From Bin5 sp965221345 (GTDB taxonomy: Bacteria > Chloroflexota > Anaerolineae > Caldilineales > Caldilineaceae), in assembly GCA_965221345.1 (NCBI GenBank), contig CBDCSD010000002.1, forward strand, positions 2,418,001 through 2,482,000: a stretch of DNA of 64,000 bases, written 5' to 3'. Position numbers and translations under genes: made by a program. Shown in pieces: positions 23,206 to 31,891 of the stretch. Each line of letters starts with the position of its first letter. The stretch's first letter is position 1. The notes under the pieces are model-generated. The model worked only from the letters and a program-made list of their open reading frames with translations. It had not been told where the DNA came from and did not search any database.

Positions 23206-25806
23206 TCATTCCATGCGCAGCGCGTCCGCCGGGTCGGTCCTGCTCATGCGCCAGGCCGGATAGAGACCGGCCAGCAGCGCGGCAGCCAGGGCAACCAGAA
23301 ATGCCTGCGCAAACTCCCCTACCTGAAGCTGCATTGACAGAGTCCAGCCGAAAGAGCGCAGGTTGATGATGTAGATAAGGATCAGCGCCAGAACAAAGCC
23401 GGTCGGCATCGCGACCAACCCGGCACTGGTTCCGAGCAATCCCGTCTCAAGCAGCGTGAGCGCCCACAGCTGCCGCCGCGTCATTCCGCTCGCCCTCAGA
23501 ACGCCAATCTCCCTTGCCCGCTCCAGTTGCAAACTCATCAGCGTGCTGAGAATGCCGACGAATGCGACAAGGGTTGCCAGCAGCCGCAGCGCGACGGTAA
23601 TGGCGAACGTGCGATCGAACACCTCCAGGGCATTGCGCCGGACGCCTCGATTGGAGCTAATCAACAGTTCCGCCTTGCCGGCGAAGGCCCGCCGCAGTGC
23701 GTTGACCGTCTCGTCCACGTCAGCGCCGGGCTCGACAAAGAGCGCAACCGCGGTGAGCGCTTCATCGTTCCAGTAGCGGCGGTAGTTGCTGTCGGACATC
23801 AGCAGGGTGGACTGCACGTCGAAGTCGTAGGTAACGCCGACGATGGGGAAAACCTGCTCTCCGGCGTCGGTCAGCAGTCGCAAAGTTTGGCCGACCCGCA
23901 GCTCGAAACGGTTGGCCATCGTCTCGTTGATGACGACTCCACCGGCTTCGACGGCCTTCCAGGTGGCGTCCGTGTCGCCGACCGATTCTCGGTAGCGGCG
24001 GTCTTTTCCTGCCAAGTCCTGCAGCACCGCCGCCAACTGCACAGCGGCCTGTGTCCCGTCCGGCAGTGTGGCGGCTGCCTCCACCTCGCGGCTGGTCGAG
24101 TAGCCGGCGATGGCGGGAAAGGAGCTCAGTTCCTCCAGCAAAGTCGGCTGCAAGGCGGCGTTGTTGCGATTTGGCCCCAGCGCAGGCGCGGAGACGAAAA
24201 TATCGGCCTGCAGGATTTCGTCCAGCCATTGCTCAACGGTCAGCCGGAAGGAGACGATCATCACTCCCACGCCGATGATCACGCTGACGGCGACCATGAG
24301 AGCGGCGATCGCGGCCGACGTGCGCGAGAGCGAGCGCACGATGTTGCGGGGGGCCATGCGTGTGAGGATGCCGAGGCGGCGGCTGAGCAGCCGATGCACT
24401 CCATCCATCAGCAGCAGCGTGAGCGCCGGGGTGACCAGTGCGGCGCCGAGGATGACCGCGAACAGGCCGGCAAAGGCGACGACGAGATTCCATTCGGGGA
24501 TCAGCATGGCGGCGCCTACCAGGCCAAGGAAGAGGCCGGCAGCGGTGAGCCGCGGCAGGGCCTGGCGCGCCTTGTTCTCAATGTTGGAGCGCTGGATGGC
24601 CCCGGCCGGGGGCACGCTCGTCGCCTCGAAGGCCGGCGGCAGTGCGGCGAGCAGAGCGGCGCCGATGCCACTGAGAGCGCCCTTGGCAAGCGTCCAGACA
24701 GGAACGTCGGCGCTGCGAACCGCCACCACGAAAAAGAGATCGTTGATGGTCTGGGTAACGGCCTGTACGGCGCCCCGGCCCATGAGCACCCCCAGTCCCA
24801 GCCCCAGCGCAGTGCCGATGAGGCTGAGAAAGGCCGCTTCCGTCAGGATCATGACAAACAGTTCCCGCCTGGTCATGCCGAGCGCCCGCAGGATGCCGAG
24901 AACGGGGCGGCGCTGGACGACACTGAAGGAAACGGTGTTGTAGATGAGGAACATGCCAACGACCAGAGCGAGGAGGCTGAGAGCGGTCAGATTGAGCCGG
25001 AACGCGGCCGTCATCTCTTCCACGGTATCGGACCGGGCGGATGGGCGAACGATGCGGGCGCCGGCAGGCAGGAATCTCCTGATTTCGTCCAGCTTCGCGT
25101 TGCCCTCAGCGCCGGGCGGCACGATCAGATCGATGCGATCGAGGCGGCCGACCTTGCCCAACAGCTCCTGCGCCGTGCTGATGTCGACGATAAGCAGGCC
25201 GTCCAACGCTCGTCTGCTCAGCTCGTCCGAGGGGACCAGCAGCCCAATTATTTTCAACATCTCGCGGCGTGCGCCGATGCGGATGGGGAGTAACTGCCCT
25301 GGATGCAGGTCATAGCGCTCAGCCACCGACTGCCCGATCAGAACTGTATTTGGCTCCACAAGAAAGGGTGTGAGATAGCTGCCGAAGCCGTCAACCGAGG
25401 CGGCGTCGCCAGACTGGCCGCCGCCCAAATAACTGCGAAAGGGCGGCTCGGCGAAGGGATCGATGCCGAGCAGGAGCATTGGTTGGGCGTCAAGCTGCGG
25501 CACGCTGACATAGCTCTCTACGACCGGAGCGCTGAGGCGAAAGCCCAACTCGCGACGCAGACGAGCGTAGACGGTTGCCTCCACGCCGTCCGGCCCGCCG
25601 ACAACCTGGTGCGTAGCGCGGCCGGTGATCTGCTCGGTGCCGAGCGCAAAGGCACGGTTGGCCGAACCGTTTGCCAGGTCGATGGCGACGATCATGGCGA
25701 CGCCTATGGCAACGCCGACGACCAGGAAGATCGACTGCAGGGGACGGCGCCAGCTTTGACGCCAGGCCAGTCGCAGCAGTGGGTGCCGCCAAAAAGTGCG
25801 GCTCAT
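23206..25806 (-). CDS. ABC transporter permease, two FtsX-like domains (MacB/LolC type)
   Basis: Membrane protein of 866 aa. A signal-anchor-like segment near residues 20-45 is followed by a large outer domain, then three TM segments with the FtsX pattern (ILRALGMTRRELFVMIL near residue 305), a second anchor near residue 490, another outer domain, and a second FtsX set (VLRASGMTRRQLWALTLLETGLLG near 755). This 4+4 layout is usual for exporters of lipids, lipoproteins or peptides driven by a separate ATPase. Its ATG overlaps the ATPase stop by 4 bases. Substrate unknown. Confidence 0.92.
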   Translation of the reverse strand: MSRTFWRHPLLRLAWRQSWRRPLQSIFLVVGVAIGVAMIVAIDLANGSANRAFALGTEQITGRATHQVVGGPDGVEATVYARLRRELGFRLSAPVVESYVSVPQLDAQPMLLLGIDPFAEPPFRSYLGGGQSGDAASVDGFGSYLTPFLVEPNTVLIGQSVAERYDLHPGQLLPIRIGARREMLKIIGLLVPSDELSRRALDGLLIVDISTAQELLGKVGRLDRIDLIVPPGAEGNAKLDEIRRFLPAGARIVRPSARSDTVEEMTAAFRLNLTALSLLALVVGMFLIYNTVSFSVVQRRPVLGILRALGMTRRELFVMILTEAAFLSLIGTALGLGLGVLMGRGAVQAVTQTINDLFFVVAVRSADVPVWTLAKGALSGIGAALLAALPPAFEATSVPPAGAIQRSNIENKARQALPRLTAAGLFLGLVGAAMLIPEWNLVVAFAGLFAVILGAALVTPALTLLLMDGVHRLLSRRLGILTRMAPRNIVRSLSRTSAAIAALMVAVSVIIGVGVMIVSFRLTVEQWLDEILQADIFVSAPALGPNRNNAALQPTLLEELSSFPAIAGYSTSREVEAAATLPDGTQAAVQLAAVLQDLAGKDRRYRESVGDTDATWKAVEAGGVVINETMANRFELRVGQTLRLLTDAGEQVFPIVGVTYDFDVQSTLLMSDSNYRRYWNDEALTAVALFVEPGADVDETVNALRRAFAGKAELLISSNRGVRRNALEVFDRTFAITVALRLLATLVAFVGILSTLMSLQLERAREIGVLRASGMTRRQLWALTLLETGLLGTSAGLVAMPTGFVLALILIYIINLRSFGWTLSMQLQVGEFAQAFLVALAAALLAGLYPAWRMSRTDPADALRME

Positions 25807-26615
25807 CGCTGTGCTGTTGCGGTTTTCCCGCCGCGACTCGGCCTTTGCGCGGCGTCCGCCTTCTGCAGTTCACTCTGGGCTGGGCTAAGGTGGGAGACGA
25901 GCTGTCCCCGTTCAAGGAAATAGACTGCATCGGCGAGGTCGGCAATATCCTGATCATGGGTCGCCATAATGAGGGTCTTGCCGGCGTCGCGGCTCAACTC
26001 CAACAGCAGTTCCAGAATGACTTCGCCGGTCCCTTCATCCAGGTTGCCCGTAGGCTCGTCCGCCAGGAGCAGGATCGGGTCATGGATGAGGGCGCGGGCG
26101 ATAGCGACGCGCTGCTGCTCGCCCCCGCTGAGCCGGTCCGGGAAAGAGTCGAGGCGGTCCCCCAGGCCGACCCGATCCAGCAGGTTTTCGGCGCGGCGGT
26201 GGCCCTTTCGGTCCTGGCCCGCCAACTCGATCGGCAGGGCGACGTTTTCCAGGACCGTCAGCGTGGGAATCAGATTGAAGAACTGAAAGATGATGCCGAT
26301 GTTGCGGCGGCGGAAGAGCGTGCGCTGGTGTTCGCCCAGGGCGGTCAATTCGATTTCGCGGCCATGCTCGCTTATAAAGACCCGCCCTTCGGTGGGTCGG
26401 TCGATGCCGGAGATGAGATTGAGGAGCGTGCTCTTGCCGCTGCCGGATTTCCCCGATAGACAGATGAACTGCCCGAGCGCAAACGAGCAGTCCACCGCTT
26501 CCAGCACGCGCTTTTCCTGTCCTGCCTCGTAGTAGGACTTGCCCAATGCGTCCAGACGCACGAGCAACTTTGGCGTCTTTTGCGCCGGCTCGTCTATTTT
26601 TTCAGTCTTGTTCAT
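25803..26615 (-). CDS. ABC transporter ATP-binding protein (LolD/MacB type)
   Basis: ATPase of 270 aa. Walker A GKSGSGKST at 55-63, signature LSGGEQQR and Walker B LLLADEPTGNLD are all intact, followed by the His switch (MATHD). It belongs to the group that pairs with FtsX-type permeases. About 40 residues at the C-terminus, rich in Ala, Gln and Ser, extend past the fold. It is translationally coupled to the permease by an ATGA overlap and forms a two-gene operon. No outer-membrane or periplasmic partner is adjacent. Confidence 0.95.
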   Translation of the reverse strand: MNKTEKIDEPAQKTPKLLVRLDALGKSYYEAGQEKRVLEAVDCSFALGQFICLSGKSGSGKSTLLNLISGIDRPTEGRVFISEHGREIELTALGEHQRTLFRRRNIGIIFQFFNLIPTLTVLENVALPIELAGQDRKGHRRAENLLDRVGLGDRLDSFPDRLSGGEQQRVAIARALIHDPILLLADEPTGNLDEGTGEVILELLLELSRDAGKTLIMATHDQDIADLADAVYFLERGQLVSHLSPAQSELQKADAAQRPSRGGKTATAQR

Positions 26616-26798
26616 CGCCCTATCACACTGTGGACTAAGGATATCATCACTGATCTGTCCGTCCAGCCCATTCTATCAGTGTAAAGTATCGGCGCAGAAA
26701 ATATCTGTGGCGAAGATGCCAAAGCTGGCGCCTGGCCGGTCACGGCCTTACGAGATGAGCGCTCCAGGGTTCTACGTTTGGCTTCTCTCTTGCCCGAT

Positions 26799-26828
26799 GT
26801 TAGCCTTCACAGGTGGCGATCGGCTAAC
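26799..26828 (+). promoter_or_regulatory. Inverted repeat upstream of the M24 peptidase gene
   Basis: GTTAGCC (26799-26805) and GGCTAAC (26822-26828) form a 7-bp inverted repeat with a 16-nt spacer, 49 bases before the peptidase ATG, in the divergent region shared with the ABC operon. It could be an operator; no regulator is adjacent. Confidence 0.3.
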
Positions 26829-26877
26829 AGATAAACCTCGGTGAGAGCGGTCTGCAAGCAAGATAGAGAGGAAAAGA

Positions 26878-28110
26878 ATGAAGAGAGATCTGGATCGACT
26901 GATGGCGGAGCGCAACCTGGACGGATTTCTAGTGCTGGGAGAAGGGCATGGCCCGGTAATGAGATACCTGACCAGCGGCGGGTACTTCGAAGGGGCGCTA
27001 CTGCTCAAGCCGCGCGGCGAGGAGGTTACGCTCGTTCACGGCATGATGGAGCGGGATACGGCGGCCGGCACCGGTCTGCGCACCATCAACCGGGAGGAAC
27101 ATTTCAACGGGTATGAGTTGCTCAAGGAATTTGGCGGCGACCGGTTGGCGGCCAACGCCGCCTACATTGCCCGCGCCATGGAGATGGTCGGGCTGCGCGG
27201 GCGGGTCGGGGTCTATGGCATGCAGGATGCGGGCGCTTCGCTGGCACTGATGGCTAAAGTGAAAGAGCAGATCGAAGGCATCGAGATCGTCGGCGAATAC
27301 GGCGAGACACTCTTCAGCCAGGCGTTCGTGACCAAGGACGACGCCGAATTGGAGATTCTGCAACGGGCCGGGCGGCTCACCTGCGCGGTGGTGGGGGACG
27401 TGCAAGCGTTCATACAGGCGCACAAAGTGGGCCGGGATGAGATCCTGTTGAAGGGGGACGGGCAGCCGTTGACGATCGGCGATGTAAAGGCTTTCATGCG
27501 AGGGCGTCTGCACGCCAACGGGCTGCAGGAAGACCACGGCACGATCTTTTCGCAGGGCCGGGACGCGGGCGTGCCCCATAACGCCGGAGATCCTGAGATG
27601 CCGCTGCAACTGGGCCGCACCATCATCTTCGACATCTTTCCGACGACGGAAGAGGGCTACTTCCACGATCTGACCCGCACCTGGAGTCTGGGCTATGCAA
27701 CCGACGAAGTGCAGGAAGCATATGACCAGACAAAGGAGATCTTTGACCGCGTTATGGCAGCGCTGGAGTTGGGCCGGCCGACGCGGGACTATCAGATCAT
27801 GACCTGCGACTACTACGAGAGCAAGGGCCACAAGACGGTGCGCAGCCATCCGGGCACGGAAGAAGGCTACGTGCATGGCCTCGGTCACGGCATCGGCCTG
27901 GAAATTCACGAAGGGCCGCGATTTAGTCACGGCGAGGGCGAGAATACGGTCTTGCTGCCGGGCCACGTGGTGACCATCGAGCCCGGGCTGTACTATCCCA
28001 GTCGCGGTTTCGCTGTGCGCGTGGAGGACGCAGTCGCCTACAATGAAGCGGGCGAACTGATCTGGTTAACAGATTATCCTTACGACCTTGTCATTCCGAT
28101 GAAGGGGTGA
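26878..28110 (+). CDS. M24-family aminopeptidase (Xaa-Pro peptidase type)
   Basis: Pita-bread metallopeptidase of 410 aa. An N-terminal creatinase-like domain spans about 1-160. The M24 core follows with metal ligands visible as Asp in FDIFP and HDLTR, His in HGLGHGIGLEIHEGP, Glu in TIEPGLYYP and Glu in RVEDAV. GAGAGGA lies 6 nt before the ATG. It removes N-terminal residues next to proline in dipeptides or peptides, probably in the cytoplasm, as there is no signal. It is a single gene ending at a hairpin shared with the convergent S41 gene. Confidence 0.93.
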   Translation: MKRDLDRLMAERNLDGFLVLGEGHGPVMRYLTSGGYFEGALLLKPRGEEVTLVHGMMERDTAAGTGLRTINREEHFNGYELLKEFGGDRLAANAAYIARAMEMVGLRGRVGVYGMQDAGASLALMAKVKEQIEGIEIVGEYGETLFSQAFVTKDDAELEILQRAGRLTCAVVGDVQAFIQAHKVGRDEILLKGDGQPLTIGDVKAFMRGRLHANGLQEDHGTIFSQGRDAGVPHNAGDPEMPLQLGRTIIFDIFPTTEEGYFHDLTRTWSLGYATDEVQEAYDQTKEIFDRVMAALELGRPTRDYQIMTCDYYESKGHKTVRSHPGTEEGYVHGLGHGIGLEIHEGPRFSHGEGENTVLLPGHVVTIEPGLYYPSRGFAVRVEDAVAYNEAGELIWLTDYPYDLVIPMKG

Positions 28111-28132
28111 AGAGGAGAGAGTGAAGACGAGA

Positions 28133-28160
28133 GAGGAGTGAGAAATCTTTCTCACTCCTC
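28133..28160. terminator. Perfect 13-bp hairpin between convergent genes
   Basis: GAGGAGTGAGAAA (28133-28145) pairs fully with TTTCTCACTCCTC (28148-28160) over a 2-nt loop. It lies 22 bases after the M24 stop and 34 bases from the S41 stop. Without a long T-tract it may end transcripts from both sides only in part. Confidence 0.6.
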
Positions 28161-28194
28161 CACTCCCCGCTTCTAAATTCTGACTTCTTTCGGG

Positions 28195-30588
28195 TTAGCC
28201 GTCGTTAGAGTCGGACTCTTCCTCCGGCGCTGCGTCAACCACCTCCAGTGTATATGTCCCTTCCTCATCACCCAACGCAGATCTGACTTCGACGACCAAC
28301 TGGAGATCGCTGGGAACCTCCAGTTCCTCCAGCGCGGCATCCGTATCGTATGAATCGTCGTCGGTCATGATCGGTGAATCACCGTTGAGATAAAGGGCCA
28401 GGAACGTATCGAAATCTTCGCTGCGGGCGAAGATGCTGATTAGGTCTCCTGCGGAGAGCGAGAGCGTGTACTGCACAACCGATCGAGATGCAAGCGTTCC
28501 CGTAATGACATCACCGATCGCGATCTCGCCGCCATCGATAGTTTCAACCGCCAGCAACGAGTCGAGGTGCGCAATTGCCGCATCGAGAAGTACGTCTTCA
28601 TCCTCATCCGCCAGCAGGTTCTCTTCTGTAATCGTCACCTGCACTGACGGCGGTACGCCCTTGCCCTCGATGTGAATTTCGCCATCAGCATCGACGGCGC
28701 GACCGATGGTAAAGGTGAAGTACTCGTCGTCGGGCATCTTGATGCTCTTGATGCTACCGCCAAGCCCGCCGGTAGGGTAGTGGCCGACGACGGTTGCGCG
28801 GTCATCGATGGTCATATCGTATGAGAAAAATTCACATGCACTGAGACAGAAGGGGCCAACGATAATGGCCACTTCGCCATCGTAGCGGAGGTCTTCGGCC
28901 GGAAGGTAGTAGCGGTCCTGCCCCTCCGGGTCGAGGTAAAATTCGCCACGGTCCTCATCGTAGAAGGCGGAATTGCCGAGAATATGCGATTCCTGGAAGA
29001 AGTAGGCGGCCATCTGATCGGCGAGAAAACCGCTGCCGCCGCCATTCTGCCGCATATCTATGATGAGACCGCCGACAGCGTATCGTTTCAACGTGCGGAT
29101 CATGCGCTCCCACAGCTGGATCGTCAACACGCTGTTATCGGAGAAGCTGTCGATCTTTGCGTAGCCGTAGTCGTTGTCGCCGTACTCGTCCGCTTCCAGC
29201 AGCTTATAGTCTACGGGTATTTCGAACCCGGTCGTCCCCCTGGCAAAGGAGGAAAAGCTGAAGCTGTCATATTCGCTGATGACTGTCATCGTCTCCGTCA
29301 CTTCTTCGCCATCCACGTCAATCCAGGTCAGTTCGACCTCTGTCTCGATCGGGAAGCGGACGGCATAGCGCATCTGCTGCAAGCGCTTGAAGTGCTCTGT
29401 GCTGAAGGGCGCGGAGTGGGCAACGGCGTTGCCGATGGCATCGGCGATGGGGACTCCGTCAATGGAGACGATTTCGGTGCCGAGCGTGATACCGGCTGTT
29501 TTAGCAGGGCTGCCTTCGCCGACGAAGTTGACGATCACCGGGCCTTCATCCGTCTCTCGAATCGCTATACCGAGGCCCCCGGCGATGGCCTGCGAGAAAT
29601 CCTCGTTGACAAAGGCGCCGCTTACATGGCCGTCTGGGATCGACCAGCCAAAGTCACGTAGTGCTCGCTGGTAGGCCCGGGCATCCTCGTCGGTGGTTGC
29701 AGCTTCAAAGCGGGGCAGGAATTCCGTTCGCTTCGCCTCCCAGTCGATGTCTTTGTACTCTGTAAACGCATATTCTTTGGTCAGCAGGTCGACCAGTGAG
29801 TTGAATGCGTCAGAGTAGGACTGTTCGGAGTAGTCGACGAGCGCGATGCCTTCCGGTTCGATCAGATCGACGACCGGGTTGCGGGAGCGGTCGAAGCTGA
29901 AAGGCTCGGCGTCCATGGTGACAATCGTATAACCCTGCGGCAGGGTCACGATCGGATCATCATCGGTAAAGAGCAGCGCGTCTTCGCCGAATCCGGAGGG
30001 GAAGCCCTGCTGGTCATCGGTCGTGTAAACGAGGAAGACACCGCCTACGATCTCCCGGTCCGTCTCGATATCGTCGCTGATGCGGGTCGAAGCATAGGCT
30101 GTCGACCAGCCGCCCCCGTAGAGATCCCGCTCCTCAAGAAAGGGATCGCCAAAAGTATTGTCCCAGTAAGCGATGGCGAAAATCTGCACGCCCTCGTCTT
30201 CAACGTCATCATTGTCGACGTCGCGGTAACTCCCCTGTGGTTCGATGGGGAGGGCGAGCGAATACTGGAAGGGAGATGTAAAGAAATCCGAGGTTATCTG
30301 GCCGATAGTCTGGGAGGCGACCGGCATCAGAAAATGCTCGTTGCGATCTACGAAGCCAGCCTGATCTTCGAGAATCACCAATGGCTGCGCGACACCAAGT
30401 GTGAAATATGGTGCGCTATATGTGACGCTTCCTGATATTCTGACTGCGCCGCCCTCGTCATTCACAATTTGGGCCGCTGGCGGGGTTTCACCGTCTTCCT
30501 GGGCGAGGGCATCGGCTGTGGACAACGATCCCAGAATCAATACCGCCGCAAGCAGTGCGTAGAATCCTCTGACTAAACGTTCTTTCAT
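28195..30588 (-). CDS. Secreted S41-family serine peptidase with PDZ and PPC domains
   Basis: Exported protein of 797 aa. The signal peptide covers about residues 1-30 (ALA-QE cleavage likely). A central PDZ domain (VGEGSPAKTAGI) is followed by an S41 peptidase core with nucleophile Ser583 in CLSACEFF. The lysine of the CtpA-type dyad is absent: the matching segment reads HYPTGGLGGS, so it resembles tricorn/IRBP-like S41 enzymes. The last 100 residues form a PPC domain (GDLISIFARSEDFDTFLALY), often removed on secretion. Start at 30588 has AAGGAG 6 nt upstream. An IS630 element ends 68 bases upstream and may have altered its promoter. Confidence 0.88.
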   Translation of the reverse strand: MKERLVRGFYALLAAVLILGSLSTADALAQEDGETPPAAQIVNDEGGAVRISGSVTYSAPYFTLGVAQPLVILEDQAGFVDRNEHFLMPVASQTIGQITSDFFTSPFQYSLALPIEPQGSYRDVDNDDVEDEGVQIFAIAYWDNTFGDPFLEERDLYGGGWSTAYASTRISDDIETDREIVGGVFLVYTTDDQQGFPSGFGEDALLFTDDDPIVTLPQGYTIVTMDAEPFSFDRSRNPVVDLIEPEGIALVDYSEQSYSDAFNSLVDLLTKEYAFTEYKDIDWEAKRTEFLPRFEAATTDEDARAYQRALRDFGWSIPDGHVSGAFVNEDFSQAIAGGLGIAIRETDEGPVIVNFVGEGSPAKTAGITLGTEIVSIDGVPIADAIGNAVAHSAPFSTEHFKRLQQMRYAVRFPIETEVELTWIDVDGEEVTETMTVISEYDSFSFSSFARGTTGFEIPVDYKLLEADEYGDNDYGYAKIDSFSDNSVLTIQLWERMIRTLKRYAVGGLIIDMRQNGGGSGFLADQMAAYFFQESHILGNSAFYDEDRGEFYLDPEGQDRYYLPAEDLRYDGEVAIIVGPFCLSACEFFSYDMTIDDRATVVGHYPTGGLGGSIKSIKMPDDEYFTFTIGRAVDADGEIHIEGKGVPPSVQVTITEENLLADEDEDVLLDAAIAHLDSLLAVETIDGGEIAIGDVITGTLASRSVVQYTLSLSAGDLISIFARSEDFDTFLALYLNGDSPIMTDDDSYDTDAALEELEVPSDLQLVVEVRSALGDEEGTYTLEVVDAAPEEESDSNDG

Positions 30589-30662
30589 CACTTTCTCCTT
30601 AAAATTTATCTATTGTCACGGCGAGTTTGCTCGCCGGCCAACGCGGTGTTAAGCCTAGTAGT

Positions 30663-31364
30663 TCAACAATCTTTTATTGACGGATAAAGTCGTTCGAGTT
30701 TGATGCGAGCGTCAGCTGTGGTGAAACGCCAGTTGACGGTAGCGGTCGAGTCATTGCGTCGGTTTTGCCAAGCTGTGACTTGCTGCATCAAGGTCTGTTT
30801 GTCAGGGATGCGCGCGTTCAAGCACTGTCGATGCAGGACACTGAGTTCGATTTCAGCCATATTGAGCCAACTGCCATGCTTGGGGGTGTAATGGATTTCC
30901 AGTTTGGCGGCAATGCGGCGGGCTTCGGCCGCCGGGAACGCTTCATACAACGAAGCGAGTTTGTGTGTGTTCAAATTGTCCATCACCAAGACGATCGTGT
31001 CTGCCTGCGGGAAGTGGATGTCGACCAGGTCACGCATGCAGTGGGCAAAATCGACCATGGTGCGGCGCGCTGTCACCTTGACATGACGCCAGGCTTGCAG
31101 CGGCGCAAAGCAGAGAAAGAGGTTGCCAACGCCGTTGCGTTCATACTCGTAGTCATATTTGGCCACCGCACCCGGTCGCGGTGGCAGGGGCAGACGGGTC
31201 TCTTTGGTCAACTGTTTACTGCCTTCATCAAGACAGACCAACGGGCGCTTGGGATCCTGCTGCCGATGATAGACTTCAAGCGTATCTTCCATGGCGCAGA
31301 CGAACTCTGCGCTCGCGGTCTCCGGAATACACCATTCATCTTTCAGCCAGGGCTTAAGTTCGTT
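30663..31364 (-). CDS. IS630 transposase, DDE half (reached by -1 frameshift)
   Basis: C-terminal catalytic part, 233 aa when read from the slip site. The DDE signature is visible: VCLDEGSK (first Asp), VLVMDNLNTHK (second Asp) and WLNMAEIELS (Glu). It has no own start with a ribosome site; the conserved segment NELKPWLKDEW lies upstream of the first internal ATG at 31292, so the protein must be made by slippage from the first frame. Joined product about 380 aa, within the family's range. It cuts and joins DNA at TA targets. Confidence 0.85.
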   Translation of the reverse strand, partial: NELKPWLKDEWCIPETASAEFVCAMEDTLEVYHRQQDPKRPLVCLDEGSKQLTKETRLPLPPRPGAVAKYDYEYERNGVGNLFLCFAPLQAWRHVKVTARRTMVDFAHCMRDLVDIHFPQADTIVLVMDNLNTHKLASLYEAFPAAEARRIAAKLEIHYTPKHGSWLNMAEIELSVLHRQCLNARIPDKQTLMQQVTAWQNRRNDSTATVNWRFTTADARIKLERLYPSIKDC

Positions 31365-31804
31365 TTTTTTAGCGTCGTCCGCACTGTTTCGCGCGAAATA
31401 CGTTCGACCACCTCTAATTCGACCAGCTTATCGGCCAGCATCTGCAGCGTCCACTGCTCCTGTCCATCCGGCGCAGCGCTACACGCTAACTGCACCAACC
31501 GGGCTTCGCCAGCGCCATCCAATACGCGCGGTCGTTTCCGTTTCGGTCGCGTGTGGGTGAGGGCGGCTTCGATGCCGACTGTGACACACCGCTCCCGCAC
31601 GCGCTCGACCGTGCGCGCATGCGCTCCTAATGCCTTGGCAATCTCGGCGTCGCACCAGCCCCCGCCCGCTTGCGCCTCATCGGCCATCAGCAGGATGCGA
31701 GCCCGTCTTAAGCGTCGCGCCGACCCTGTTCCCGTGTTCACCTGCCCATCCAGTTCCTTGCGCTCTTCCGCTGTCAATCGCACCCGATATCGTTTCGCTG
31801 GCAT
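31343..31804 (-). CDS. IS630 transposase, helix-turn-helix half
   Basis: N-terminal part, 153 aa with the start at 31804 (GGAGAGGAAAG just upstream). It has two helix-turn-helix-like segments typical of IS630 (DAEIAKALGAHARTVERVRER and a winged part with RISRETVRTTLKK). The frame stops at 31343 shortly after a run of eight A (31363-31370). The heptamer A-AAA-AAA is in the correct phase for a -1 slip, after which the reading continues LKKNELKPW as in uninterrupted relatives. Without the slip it could act as a DNA-binding repressor form. Confidence 0.85.
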   Translation of the reverse strand: MPAKRYRVRLTAEERKELDGQVNTGTGSARRLRRARILLMADEAQAGGGWCDAEIAKALGAHARTVERVRERCVTVGIEAALTHTRPKRKRPRVLDGAGEARLVQLACSAAPDGQEQWTLQMLADKLVELEVVERISRETVRTTLKKTNLSPG

Positions 31805-31891
31805 CTTTCCTCTCCTTGTGTCTGCCTTTCTGGAGAGTGTGCCACAGTTCATCTTATCCGGCAAACCCTGTATGTTACACTACTAGAAGCA

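Larger units (their letters stand above)
30656..31885 (-). mobile_element. IS630-family insertion sequence (about 1.23 kb)
   Basis: The element runs from GTAGTTCAACA at 30658 to its imperfect inverted partner ending at 31883 (GTAGTGTAACA when read inward), with a shared CGGATAA block further in on both sides. TA flanks it at 30656-30657 and 31884-31885, the target duplication of IS630/Tc1-type elements. It carries one transposase split into two frames. The insertion lies 6 bases beyond the epimerase stop and 68 bases upstream of the S41 peptidase start, so no gene is broken. Confidence 0.88.

Noticed and set aside
23527..25293. Plus-strand frame of 588 codons
   Set aside because: Antisense to the FtsX-type permease; rich in Gln, Gly, His, Asp and Arg with no fold, a GC artefact.
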